Shown: in pieces, positions 9,148 through 17,632 of the stretch
Layout of the letters: the number at the start of each line of letters is the position of its first letter
Numbering within the stretch: the stretch's first letter is position 1
Made by a program: the position numbers and the translations under genes
Source of the DNA: Roseburia sp.
GTDB lineage: Bacteria; Bacillota; Clostridia; Lachnospirales; Lachnospiraceae
Direction of reading: 5' to 3'
DNA length: 64,000 bases
Assembly: GCA_003483745.1 (NCBI GenBank)
Contig: DMYD01000013.1
Location: forward strand, 651-64,650
The notes under the pieces: generated by a model
Seen by the model: only the letters and a program-made list of their open reading frames with translations
The model's database searches: none
What the model was told of the DNA's origin: nothing

Positions 9148-10355
9148 AGCTTACCTGTTCTTTCTAATTTTTTCTGAAGTTCCTGAATATACTCAACATT
9201 ATCTGCTGTTGCAATTTGTTTCAGATATTCCTGTACATAAAAAAACTCCCCCATAATAATATAAGACATCAATATCTGATTTCTTCTCATCCACTCATAT
9301 GTTTTATCTGAAATATCTTCAAAAATGCCCGGTTCCAACAGTGAAAGTATACTTTTTAAATGTGCACTTTCCCTGTTATTCATATAACACCACGCTACAT
9401 TTTCCATTAAAATTGAATGTACTTTCGAATTGTACCATTCATTTCTTACCTGTCTTATACCTGGATTCAAAGATATCTCACTTATAGTTTCCATTTTTTT
9501 ATCAGCTGTCCAATTTTGTTTTATAATATATTTCATTAATCGACCTATATATTCCCAAAATGATAGTTCCACAAAAATGATGTTTTGATCTGTAGCTGCG
9601 TCAATTTTATATAAAAAATCTTTTTCTATCTCTCGCAATATAAGGTAACACTCTATTCTGTTAATTCCAATCGTATAGGAAGCATAACTATTGCCTCTAA
9701 CTCGATAATGATACATTTTATCCTTTACAAATGCTATTTTGCTGCATTCTGCCAAATAACATAATGTTAATGCTTCATCAGCCCCATAATTATCCCCTCT
9801 TCTTAACCCTTCCTCCACATTTACCATTGAAGGAAGGACTTTTCCAAAGATCTCTTTCCGGAACATTTTCCCCCAGTAAGTCCCCATATAAAAACGCATG
9901 TCTATAAAATTTTCCTTTATATCCTGTTTCTGGTAAATTCCCTCCAACTCCCCATATTCATGAGGTGTTTCTTCTCCTGTTTCCTCGATATAATTCATTG
10001 CCCCACAAATAGATATATCTGCATTCTGCTCTTCCAATGGAGCAATTAATTTTTCAAGATAATCTGGATCAATCCAATCATCACTATCTAATTTTACGAT
10101 ATAATCCCCTTTTGCATTTTCCCTGATATAATAGTTTGTCCCATCTGTCCTGTTCTGATCAAAATACTTCGCCTTTATCCTATTATCCAGTTGTGCATAC
10201 TTCCGTATAATTTCCCTGGTTCCATCTGTTGAACCATTTTCAATCAATATCCATTCAAAATTCTGATAAGTTTGTGCCATAACACTCTTAATACATTGTT
10301 CCATATATTTTTCTACATTATATGCCTGCGTAAATACCGTAATAAGTTTTGACAT
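9144..10355 (-). CDS. Glycosyltransferase family 2
   Basis: 403 residues. The N-terminal 220 residues form a GT-A fold GT2 domain: ITVFTQAYNVEKYMEQCIKS at the start, WILIENGSTDGT for the nucleotide site, and IVKLDSDDWIDP with the metal-binding DxD motif. GADEALTLCYLA is the usual acceptor-side acidic region. The C-terminal 180 residues are helical and may mediate protein contacts. It is cytoplasmic, with no membrane segment. It is translationally coupled to the three paralogues that follow. It likely adds one sugar to the nascent glycan or to flagellin; donor and acceptor cannot be read from the sequence. Confidence 0.85.
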   Translation of the reverse strand: MSKLITVFTQAYNVEKYMEQCIKSVMAQTYQNFEWILIENGSTDGTREIIRKYAQLDNRIKAKYFDQNRTDGTNYYIRENAKGDYIVKLDSDDWIDPDYLEKLIAPLEEQNADISICGAMNYIEETGEETPHEYGELEGIYQKQDIKENFIDMRFYMGTYWGKMFRKEIFGKVLPSMVNVEEGLRRGDNYGADEALTLCYLAECSKIAFVKDKMYHYRVRGNSYASYTIGINRIECYLILREIEKDFLYKIDAATDQNIIFVELSFWEYIGRLMKYIIKQNWTADKKMETISEISLNPGIRQVRNEWYNSKVHSILMENVAWCYMNNRESAHLKSILSLLEPGIFEDISDKTYEWMRRNQILMSYIIMGEFFYVQEYLKQIATADNVEYIQELQKKLERTGKL

Positions 10356-10373
10356 TTTGCTTCTCCCATTTTA

Positions 10374-11906
10374 CTATATATTCAATTCCATCAACCTCTG
10401 CTTTGCAGGTTCATACTCCCCACATTTCAAATAATAATCTTTTGCCTCCTCATGTGCTCCTGTGCATTCATAAATTACTCCCAAATTATAATATGCCAAA
10501 TAATCATTAACCCCCTTATCCATAATGAAGTACTTTTCCGTTGCTTCCAAAAATGATGCTACCGCCTTTTCTAACATTCCGTTTTGCATATAAATCAAGC
10601 CCATTAAATAACAGTAATCTGCACTATAGTTCATGTCATCCCAACAAGACTCTAAATCAAGTGCCCGCTGTACTCTGGAGGTTCGAATCAGCGCATAACC
10701 ATATCTCACAACAAGCCATACCACATTCAAAAGTCTTGGATCCAAATCTGTTTCCAAAAGTTTTTCCGCCCCATCTATGAAACTGTCATAGCGCTCCTCT
10801 TTAAAATCAAACCTCAGTAAGTCTATCTCCCGTGAAAGTTTCTCACATTCCAACCTTTTTCTGGTGGATTCTGCTTTTTCTTCTTCCGAATATTCTTTAT
10901 TGGTCTCCGCTAAATTATAGCCTGCCGCATGCAATACATCCTTTTCAATAAACTGATTTTCTGGTGCCTTCATTCTTTCTTCTATTGGGATATAATTACA
11001 TTTATTCGGAATCAGATTAAGAATAGGTGCCCATCCACACCAACAATATGATGCCTTACATCCCGTTCCAACCGGTTCCAGAATCAATTTCTCATCTAAT
11101 TTTTCAAAAAAGTTATAGGATGGTCCTGCACTCCTTAGACATTGTCCATATGTCCCCGTTGTAAAATCCACTTGAAAGTACCAGCTTCCTGCATAACAGA
11201 ATTGGTGATTGTCTAATTCTTCCCAATCTCTTTCACGTTTCAAATTCAATGATGGAAAACTCTTTTCAACTTTTTTACAGTAAGTTTCTTTATCGTATTT
11301 AGAAAATACCCCTACTGCATTTCCAGTTTCATCATCTTTCCTCGCTCTGTTTGAATCTATATATTCGCATCCTAATTTTTCCTTACAATATTTGTGTATC
11401 CGTTCCTCAGCCTCAACACATTCATCTGAACATGTCATAGATATCCGACAAGATACCCCATTTTCCTTTACGCACTTTACACTTTCTGCAAATTTGTCTA
11501 ACAAATTCCGTTTTTCCAACTCCAGAAAATGTAAAGAAAATGACATCAGTAAGTGATGCTCACACTTTTCCTTCTTCACACATTCTATGAGCTTTCTTAC
11601 TTTTTCTGTTAGGGTACCATTTGTAACAACCTGAACATAATGTCCTTCTCCCAATAACAGACAAATTAAATCTATAACATCTTCTGGCAATAACGTTTCC
11701 CCATCACCGATAATCTGTATGTAACAAGTTCCACCTAGTCTTTCTTTTGAACACGCCTTTTTTATCGTATTCAATGGGTATGCAATGGCTCTCCTTGCGC
11801 CTATTTCATTCACATAATTTGCCTGTGATAAATAGCAATACTCGCATTTCAGCGTACACCCGGATGTATGTACGATTCCATTTATCATTCTTACTATTTT
11901 TTCCAT
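10374..11906 (-). CDS. Radical SAM enzyme fused to TPR repeats
   Basis: 510 residues. GCTLKCEYCYL near residue 16 supplies the CxxxCxxC ligands of the radical SAM [4Fe-4S] cluster, and IQIIGDGETLLP and VVTNGTL match later barrel strands. A Cys-rich stretch at about 240-300 (QFCYAG, GQCLRSA, GCKASYCWCGW) suggests an auxiliary cluster, SPASM-like in position but not canonical. From about residue 395 the protein turns into tetratricopeptide repeats (YCYLMGLIYMQNGMLEKAV, then YYNLGVIYECTGAHEEA). The reaction is unknown. The TPR part could dock a protein substrate such as flagellin or a glycosyltransferase. It is the second of two consecutive radical SAM genes in the operon. Confidence 0.75.
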   Translation of the reverse strand: MEKIVRMINGIVHTSGCTLKCEYCYLSQANYVNEIGARRAIAYPLNTIKKACSKERLGGTCYIQIIGDGETLLPEDVIDLICLLLGEGHYVQVVTNGTLTEKVRKLIECVKKEKCEHHLLMSFSLHFLELEKRNLLDKFAESVKCVKENGVSCRISMTCSDECVEAEERIHKYCKEKLGCEYIDSNRARKDDETGNAVGVFSKYDKETYCKKVEKSFPSLNLKRERDWEELDNHQFCYAGSWYFQVDFTTGTYGQCLRSAGPSYNFFEKLDEKLILEPVGTGCKASYCWCGWAPILNLIPNKCNYIPIEERMKAPENQFIEKDVLHAAGYNLAETNKEYSEEEKAESTRKRLECEKLSREIDLLRFDFKEERYDSFIDGAEKLLETDLDPRLLNVVWLVVRYGYALIRTSRVQRALDLESCWDDMNYSADYCYLMGLIYMQNGMLEKAVASFLEATEKYFIMDKGVNDYLAYYNLGVIYECTGAHEEAKDYYLKCGEYEPAKQRLMELNI

Positions 11907-11945
11907 AGCGGTATTCTCCCCTTTTTCTTAGTTCTATCATTTTTC

Positions 11946-12947
11946 CTATAGTTTAAATCTTTCTAATATTTCTCCCGCATATGCATCTATACTATCCTCC
12001 GGTGTCATCACTGTATTCTGTGGAATATAGCAATTTTTACATGCCTCCACATTAAATCTCCCATTCTCTAACATATCTTTTAAAAAAGTCTTTTTTTTCA
12101 TACTTCTCCATGCTTCAAGCAACGTACTATTCTTTACATTTCCCAATTTAAATGGTGGTCTGATATGACTACACGGATATATTGTTCCATCCGGCAAGAC
12201 ATTGATAGTATAAAAAATTAATGGACAGCACCGCTGCACTTTAAATGTATCCCCATATTTATTTTTTTCTAATTTTCCACTGCTCATATCTGATTCTGTC
12301 CAAAGAGGAACCACTGTTTCCACAAAAACTCTGTCTGCAATAGGAGAAAAAAGTTCATAAAATTTCTCTTTTTCTTCTCTAACTGCTTCATCCACAATTT
12401 TAATATGTATCTGAGTATCTTGTTTTTTCTGATAAAAATATTTTAAGTTATTATAAAACTGTGTAAAATCTATTTTTGCTCCACACTCTTTATAATATGA
12501 CTCCTCATCCAATCCCTGCAATGATATAACTACCCTGTCAATTCCTGCCTCACATAATTCGTTAATATACTGTTCATCCAACAGTAACCCATTGGTATGG
12601 ATTTCTGTTCTTCCGGTAAGACCTGCTTTCTTAATATAACTCACCATTTGGGGTAGCTTTCTGTTACATAAAGGCTCACCATTATGCGATAGAGCAATTC
12701 TCTTTATCTGACTTGGGAATTCTTTCAGCTGCGCAACAACTTCTACAAACGTTTCCCAATCCATCAAACGATTTTTTCGGTAATCTTCCGCTACAATACT
12801 TGTATCATAACGAAAACAATATTTGCATCGCAGATTACATGCATCGCTGATATCGATCAATACGGTATACGGCGTATCAAGCGGCAATGCCTTACCTAAT
12901 ACATTCCTGTCCTGACTATATGATTTTATAATATTATTATAACCCAT
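11946..12947 (-). CDS. Radical SAM/SPASM domain protein
   Basis: 333 residues. CNLRCKYC (around residue 36) is the cluster motif, and ALSHNGEPL and EIHTNGLLL follow as in radical SAM barrels. The C-terminal region has the SPASM pattern: RCCPLIFYTINVLPDG, YPCSHI, and a final ACKNC. SPASM enzymes modify peptides, proteins or sugars. Here the glycan context favours a sugar or flagellin modification, but the substrate is not shown. Its start overlaps the end of the upstream GT2 gene by 11 bases, so the two are translated together. Confidence 0.85.
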   Translation of the reverse strand: MGYNNIIKSYSQDRNVLGKALPLDTPYTVLIDISDACNLRCKYCFRYDTSIVAEDYRKNRLMDWETFVEVVAQLKEFPSQIKRIALSHNGEPLCNRKLPQMVSYIKKAGLTGRTEIHTNGLLLDEQYINELCEAGIDRVVISLQGLDEESYYKECGAKIDFTQFYNNLKYFYQKKQDTQIHIKIVDEAVREEKEKFYELFSPIADRVFVETVVPLWTESDMSSGKLEKNKYGDTFKVQRCCPLIFYTINVLPDGTIYPCSHIRPPFKLGNVKNSTLLEAWRSMKKKTFLKDMLENGRFNVEACKNCYIPQNTVMTPEDSIDAYAGEILERFKL

Positions 12948-13893
12948 GCTCTGCCTGCCCTTCCTGCAGTATATAGCTCTTCATCCATTCCTTTTCAAAC
13001 TCCTGAATATACGGTGAGTTTAAAAATTCTTTCTGATTTTTCTGAAGTTCCCTGACAAGTCTTTTCAGTATCTCCATACAATCGTTCAGTTTATATGTTT
13101 TTATTTTATCGCACATACTGATCATATAAGACCATTCACTGTATTGTACCAATCCCTGTAGTTCCGGTAATTTATTGCTGATATATTCTGTCCGTTCACG
13201 AAATGCTGCCAGATATTCTTCCATTTGATCTGCTTTCCACTGACCTGCATTTTGCGTAAATGAACTATTATTATTCTCATGCCTGGTAAAACAGTACTTT
13301 GGCAGACCATATGCAGCCACTTTATTCGCATTTGCCATATACTTATAACAGATCCAGATATCCTCATATTTGCAATCTTCTTTAAATGGTATCTGTTCAA
13401 ATAATGTGCGTTTCACCAGTTTTGTAGGCAGCCCTGCGTTATTACGCTTTCGTCTTAAAAGCTCTGTTACGGCATCTGCAGCACTCCAGATACAATATTC
13501 ATCCCACATACTATGAGGCAAGATCTCTCCATTCACATCTTTCTGTGCTCCACAAATTGCTATATCTGCATGATTTTCCTGCACTAACTGATACAAAAAT
13601 TCAAGCATATCCGGAGCAGCAACATCATCATCATCCACAAATGCGATATACTCTCCCCTGGCATTTGCAATCCCGATATTTCTTCCATGTCCGATACTGC
13701 TTTTTTCAATATGCAGTACCTTGATCCGGGCATCTTTTCTGGCATATCCATCTGCGATCTTTCCACTCTGATCGCCAGACCCATTGTCAACAATCACAAA
13801 TTCAAAATCTGCGTAAGTCTGCCCCAAAATCGCCTCTATTGCTCTTGCTATATATTGTTCTCTGTTATATGTAAGCATTATTACCGAAATCAT
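12937..13893 (-). CDS. Glycosyltransferase family 2
   Basis: 318 residues. Typical GT2 opening (ISVIMLTYNREQYIARAIEA), FVIVDNGSGDQS for the nucleotide sugar, and YIAFVDDDDVAAPDML with the metal-binding acidic run. KYEDIWICYKYM is the catalytic-side acidic motif. It is soluble, of normal length for a single-domain enzyme of this family. It overlaps the downstream radical SAM gene and follows the TylF-like methyltransferase by about ten bases. Likely a flagellin-glycan glycosyltransferase; the sugar transferred could be the D,D-heptose made by neighbouring genes, but that is inference. Confidence 0.85.
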   Translation of the reverse strand: MISVIMLTYNREQYIARAIEAILGQTYADFEFVIVDNGSGDQSGKIADGYARKDARIKVLHIEKSSIGHGRNIGIANARGEYIAFVDDDDVAAPDMLEFLYQLVQENHADIAICGAQKDVNGEILPHSMWDEYCIWSAADAVTELLRRKRNNAGLPTKLVKRTLFEQIPFKEDCKYEDIWICYKYMANANKVAAYGLPKYCFTRHENNNSSFTQNAGQWKADQMEEYLAAFRERTEYISNKLPELQGLVQYSEWSYMISMCDKIKTYKLNDCMEILKRLVRELQKNQKEFLNSPYIQEFEKEWMKSYILQEGQAEHGL

Positions 13894-13902
13894 ACCTGTC
13901 TC

Positions 13903-14733
13903 CTAAAACCCTACCAGTATTACACTTAACCCATCTCCTGCCGGAACACGTCGTATCTGCGGATGCAATTTGATATACTCATCTATTGCCTGCGCTACAC
14001 CGCCATATGTCTTTGTATAATAATCATGTGAAATTATAAATCCACCCTTTATCATACGTTCCCCAAACCATTCGAGTCCTGCCTTTGTCGGCTGATACAT
14101 ATCCACATCCAGTCGGACAAATACAAACGTCTCCTCCAGCCCCTCTGCTGTTTCCGGGAAGTATCCTTTCTTTATGATGCACTGCTGCGGATATTCCATC
14201 TTTTTCAGAACATATTCCACTGATGTGTCCTGATACTCTCCCGCCTTTGCATCCGAAAAACCATTTATCTGCTCTGTCGCCACATCTCTGGCATCAAATC
14301 CACTGAATGTATCAAACAAATATAACTTTCTGTCAGCAAACGCCTTGTTAATTATTTTGGCCGTATCTCCCTGAAATACGCCTACCTCTGCACATGCACC
14401 CGGCAATGCTTCTAATTCTCTGGCATATTGATAAAAAGAATCCTCCCTGTTTTTGTTCGTCCCCGATGAGTATCTTCGTATTTTTTCCTGCCCAATGCCA
14501 CAACTCTCTAATTGTTGACATATCGAATCATATCCCGGTACAGAAGCTATGATAATAAAATCGTATGATATCTCTGATATCTGTTCCGCTGAAATAACCG
14601 ATATTCCATCTATATCTGTTCCATGCAGCATCTCATTATTATCTGCAAATGCTATAATATCGCAAAATTCCCTGTAAAAATCATATGCACGTCTTCCCGT
14701 TGGCCCCGCACCAAAAATAATAATTTTCTTCAT
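13903..14733 (-). CDS. TylF/MycF-like O-methyltransferase with N-terminal Rossmann-like domain
   Basis: 276 residues. Residues 1-90 are the Rossmann-like module found in five proteins of this operon (IIIFGAGPTGRRAYDFY, then FADNNEMLHGTDI). The rest resembles the macrocin O-methyltransferase TylF family: GACAEVGVFQGDTAKII (SAM motif I), LYLFDTFSGF, VFVRLDVDMYQPTKAGLE with metal-binding Asp residues, and GGFIISHDYY. These Mg-dependent enzymes methylate sugar hydroxyls. It likely acts on a sugar of the flagellin glycan. Nine bases separate it from hddA upstream, consistent with one operon. Confidence 0.85.
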   Translation of the reverse strand: MKKIIIFGAGPTGRRAYDFYREFCDIIAFADNNEMLHGTDIDGISVISAEQISEISYDFIIIASVPGYDSICQQLESCGIGQEKIRRYSSGTNKNREDSFYQYARELEALPGACAEVGVFQGDTAKIINKAFADRKLYLFDTFSGFDARDVATEQINGFSDAKAGEYQDTSVEYVLKKMEYPQQCIIKKGYFPETAEGLEETFVFVRLDVDMYQPTKAGLEWFGERMIKGGFIISHDYYTKTYGGVAQAIDEYIKLHPQIRRVPAGDGLSVILVGF

Positions 14734-14741
14734 CCTATCCG

Positions 14742-15743
14742 TTATTCTCCCCTGTTTTTCTCTGTGAAGATAATCCGTGATCCCTCTGTTTCGAATCCGA
14801 ATGCGGTTTCCTTATATTCCCTCATTGCATCCCGAACAGCTTCCTGCTTTGCCTGTGGCACATAAAGCAGCATAAAGCCTCCACCTCCGGCTCCAAGAAT
14901 TTTTCCACCGACAGCACCTGCCGTTTTTGCTTTTTCGTACATCTCATCTATCAGTGGATTCGATATTCCACTGGACATCTGTTTTTTCAGTTTCCATGCC
15001 TCGTCAAGCATTTCACCTATCTTGTCAACGTTTCCCTCTGCCAGTGCATTCTCTGCCGCATAAACCATCTCTACCATCGCATCCAGTACTTTTTCTTTAT
15101 CATAAATATGCGCTTTCTGTTCTGCCAGAATATTAGAGGAAATTCTTGTCAGACCGGTAAAATACAACATGAAATTGTTTTTTAATTCTTTTAAAGTTTC
15201 CGGTTTGCACACCACCATTTCGTTTGTGACACTGCCGTTTTTATGGAATTTATATTTACGGAATCCCCCATACGCTACTGCATATTGATCCTGCACACCT
15301 ATCGGATTCTTTAACCGCTCTATTTCTATCTCACATGCCTCTCTTGCAAGTACCTCCGGAGATACATGTTCCCCCTTATATGCATGAAGTGCATTCAAAA
15401 CACCTACCGCAAGAGCACTTGAAGATGCAAGACCAATTCCGGCTGAACTTAATGGAATATCTGCAGAATATACGATATCTACACCCTTTTCTATTCCCAG
15501 CATTTTTAATGCTTCCCGAATAATATTGTGCCTGATCTGATCTACAGAATCTACAAATTCATTGATGGTATAGCACACCCTGATCTTATCATCAAATCTT
15601 TTGCACACCATAATATACACATACATATCTAATGCTGTACTTATTACTGCTCCATATCCATATCTGCTATTTTCATAATAATCCGCAAAATCCGTTCCTC
15701 CGCCAAAAAAGGACATCCTAAGAGGTGTTTTAGAAATTATCAT
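14742..15743 (-). CDS. hddA: D-glycero-alpha-D-manno-heptose 7-phosphate kinase
   Basis: 333-residue GHMP-superfamily kinase. MIISKTPLRMSFFGGGTD is the hallmark N-terminus of heptose/fucose kinases of this group. GIGLASSSALAVGVLNAL is the GHMP ATP-binding loop, and GGKILGAGGGGFMLLY the C-terminal glycine-rich motif. It phosphorylates C1 of D-glycero-alpha-D-manno-heptose 7-phosphate. It sits next to the hddC-gmhB fusion and gmhA, which together make the GDP-activated heptose. The alternative, an L-fucose kinase-like enzyme, is less likely given the neighbours. Confidence 0.9.
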   Translation of the reverse strand: MIISKTPLRMSFFGGGTDFADYYENSRYGYGAVISTALDMYVYIMVCKRFDDKIRVCYTINEFVDSVDQIRHNIIREALKMLGIEKGVDIVYSADIPLSSAGIGLASSSALAVGVLNALHAYKGEHVSPEVLAREACEIEIERLKNPIGVQDQYAVAYGGFRKYKFHKNGSVTNEMVVCKPETLKELKNNFMLYFTGLTRISSNILAEQKAHIYDKEKVLDAMVEMVYAAENALAEGNVDKIGEMLDEAWKLKKQMSSGISNPLIDEMYEKAKTAGAVGGKILGAGGGGFMLLYVPQAKQEAVRDAMREYKETAFGFETEGSRIIFTEKNRGE

Positions 15744-15748
15744 TTATT

Positions 15749-16951
15749 TTATCTCCCCGTATTCAATAATAGTTCTTCTACTGCACATTGTAATGTGTAT
15801 GTGTCATCCACAAGAATGCCTCTACACCCGGCAGCCTGTGCCGCCTGCATGTCGCGTTCATCATCTCCTATCATAACACACTCCCTTAGATTTAGCGAAT
15901 ATTCTTTCTGTGCCTGAAAAAACATTCCCGGCTTTGGTTTTCTGCAATCGCATCCCTCATCCCAGTTATGTGGGCAGTAATAAATTGCGTCGATTGCTCC
16001 TCCAACCTGTTCCAGTTCTGTTTTCATTTTCTGATGAATTTCATCCAGCATCGATTCACTTAGACAACCTCTTGCAATCCCCGGCTGATTTGACACAAGA
16101 ATAATGCGATATCCTGCTTTTTTTAACGCCGCTACCGCTTCTCTTGCTCCCTCTATCCACACAAATTGTTCCGGTTTCTCCACATAGCATGCTTTCGGCG
16201 GTCGAACATTCAATGTCCCGTCCCGGTCAAGAAAAATAGTTTTTACAGGTTTAAAAAACTGACGCGTTAGTTCTATTCGTTCCCATGATCCAACAGAGTA
16301 ATATCTGTGCTCTGTTACTGTTGCAAACATTTTTCCGGCTTTTACAATTTCCGGATATACAACTGCCTCAAAATTACAGTTCTCATCCGGCAACAATTGC
16401 AGTAACTTTTTGTTAACAATCGCATAGCCGATATCTACTCCTTTCAGTCCCTCTGTAATTCTTTTCTTGTCATAGCAGAGCACCTGACCATTCTCATTTA
16501 ACCGTAAATTATTTTTTGTGTAATGATCCGTATTTGCATATGCAGTAATCTGAAGTAACGCCTGATTTCGAAAATAACTTTCCTGCAATTTCTGAAAATC
16601 GATCGGACAGTAATTATCACAGTACATCAGTAAAAAATGTTCTTCCAATCTATCCCGTGCTTCCCTGATCCGTGCTCCTGTATCATATTCCACAGGCGTA
16701 ATGCAATATGTCAGCTGCACCCCATAATCCTGTCCGTCTCCAAAATACTCTGTAATTTTTTCAGGAAGATATCCCAGCAATAACACGATCTTTTTTATTC
16801 CAAAATCTTTTACCTGCCTGATCAGATATTCCAGAAAAGGGATCCCCTCAAATGGGTACATTGGCTTTGGATCATGTTCTGTAAATGGTGCAAGACGTGT
16901 TCCGAGCCCCCCTGCAAGTATTACTGCCTGTTTCACTCTGTTGCTCTCCAT
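15749..16951 (-). CDS. Bifunctional heptose-1-P guanylyltransferase / heptose 1,7-bisphosphate phosphatase (HddC-GmhB fusion)
   Basis: 400 residues joining two enzymes usually encoded separately. Residues 1-235 are a sugar-1-phosphate nucleotidyltransferase (AVILAGGLGTRLAPFT, KPMYPFEGIPFLEYL, LLMYCDNYCP). Residues 240-400 are a HAD phosphatase of the GmhB type, with FLDRDGTLN as the catalytic motif, VSNQPGIARG, a zinc-binding CPHNWDEGCDCRKPKPGM loop and MIGDDERDMQAA. The fusion would remove the 7-phosphate and then form GDP-D-glycero-alpha-D-manno-heptose. The nucleotide preference (GDP) is inferred from the alpha pathway marked by hddA. It is five bases from hddA. Confidence 0.9.
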   Translation of the reverse strand: MESNRVKQAVILAGGLGTRLAPFTEHDPKPMYPFEGIPFLEYLIRQVKDFGIKKIVLLLGYLPEKITEYFGDGQDYGVQLTYCITPVEYDTGARIREARDRLEEHFLLMYCDNYCPIDFQKLQESYFRNQALLQITAYANTDHYTKNNLRLNENGQVLCYDKKRITEGLKGVDIGYAIVNKKLLQLLPDENCNFEAVVYPEIVKAGKMFATVTEHRYYSVGSWERIELTRQFFKPVKTIFLDRDGTLNVRPPKACYVEKPEQFVWIEGAREAVAALKKAGYRIILVSNQPGIARGCLSESMLDEIHQKMKTELEQVGGAIDAIYYCPHNWDEGCDCRKPKPGMFFQAQKEYSLNLRECVMIGDDERDMQAAQAAGCRGILVDDTYTLQCAVEELLLNTGR

Positions 16952-16968
16952 ACTGCTTTACCTTTCTT

Positions 16969-17547
16969 TTATAAACATTCCCCATCACGTTCCAGAATCG
17001 TATCCACAATCTGTTGCAGAATTAAATTATGAATAGATTCCACCATTCCATAATGACGTACCGGTACATGCAAATTATAATTTCCCATACTCCGGATCTT
17101 ATTTTCTTTCTGAAACCCCGACAGCGTAACCACAACACATCCCTTTTTTTGCGCCACCTTAATTGCATTTACAATATTTTGTGAATTACCAGAACTGCTG
17201 ATTGTAACCAGCACATCCTTTTCATTTGCCAGAAATTCCAGTGGACGGGAAAAAATATATTCATATCCATAATCATTTCCCATACATGTTGTAACCGAAT
17301 TATCATACAGACTATAGGTTTTCATTCCGCCATTTTTCATAAAATCTGCTGTCATATGGCTTGCTATCGCTGCACTTCCTCCATTGCCAATAAAAAAGAC
17401 CTGTTTCCCTGCTCTCTTTGCTTTTGTAAATACATCCACCAACTGTTTAATCGCAGCCTCATAATCTTTATATGGATTACCATTTTTATCGTACAGGGTT
17501 GTCTGATTTAAACACCCGATCAAATTCTCTATATATTCTCCGTACAT
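16969..17547 (-). CDS. gmhA: Sedoheptulose 7-phosphate isomerase
   Basis: 192-residue SIS-domain protein. FFIGNGGSAAIASHMTADF is the GmhA phosphosugar-binding loop, LVTISSSGNSQNIVNAI the second SIS motif, and GMVESIHNLILQQIVDTI the C-terminal helix with a catalytic His. It converts sedoheptulose 7-phosphate to D-glycero-D-manno-heptose 7-phosphate, the first step of the heptose pathway completed by the two genes that follow. Its ribosome binding site lies in a 37-base duplicate of the pseC 3' end (17551-17587). Confidence 0.92.
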   Translation of the reverse strand: MYGEYIENLIGCLNQTTLYDKNGNPYKDYEAAIKQLVDVFTKAKRAGKQVFFIGNGGSAAIASHMTADFMKNGGMKTYSLYDNSVTTCMGNDYGYEYIFSRPLEFLANEKDVLVTISSSGNSQNIVNAIKVAQKKGCVVVTLSGFQKENKIRSMGNYNLHVPVRHYGMVESIHNLILQQIVDTILERDGECL

Positions 17548-17550
17548 ATC

Positions 17551-17587
17551 CTCTTTACCTTCTCAATCACTTCATCCTGCTGCTCAT
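17551..17587. repeat. 37-bp direct repeat, copy A: stranded pseC 3' tail
   Basis: Identical over 37 bases to 18687-18723, which codes for the last residues of PseC (...EQQDEVIEKVKR). Here it is non-coding, upstream of gmhA, and now supplies the GAGG ribosome binding site. The two copies are 1136 bases apart and bracket the GT-D glycosyltransferase gene. Confidence 0.9.
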
Positions 17588-17632
17588 GAAACATCCTGCA
17601 TAAATATTGTTTTTATATTTTATTTTAAAAAC

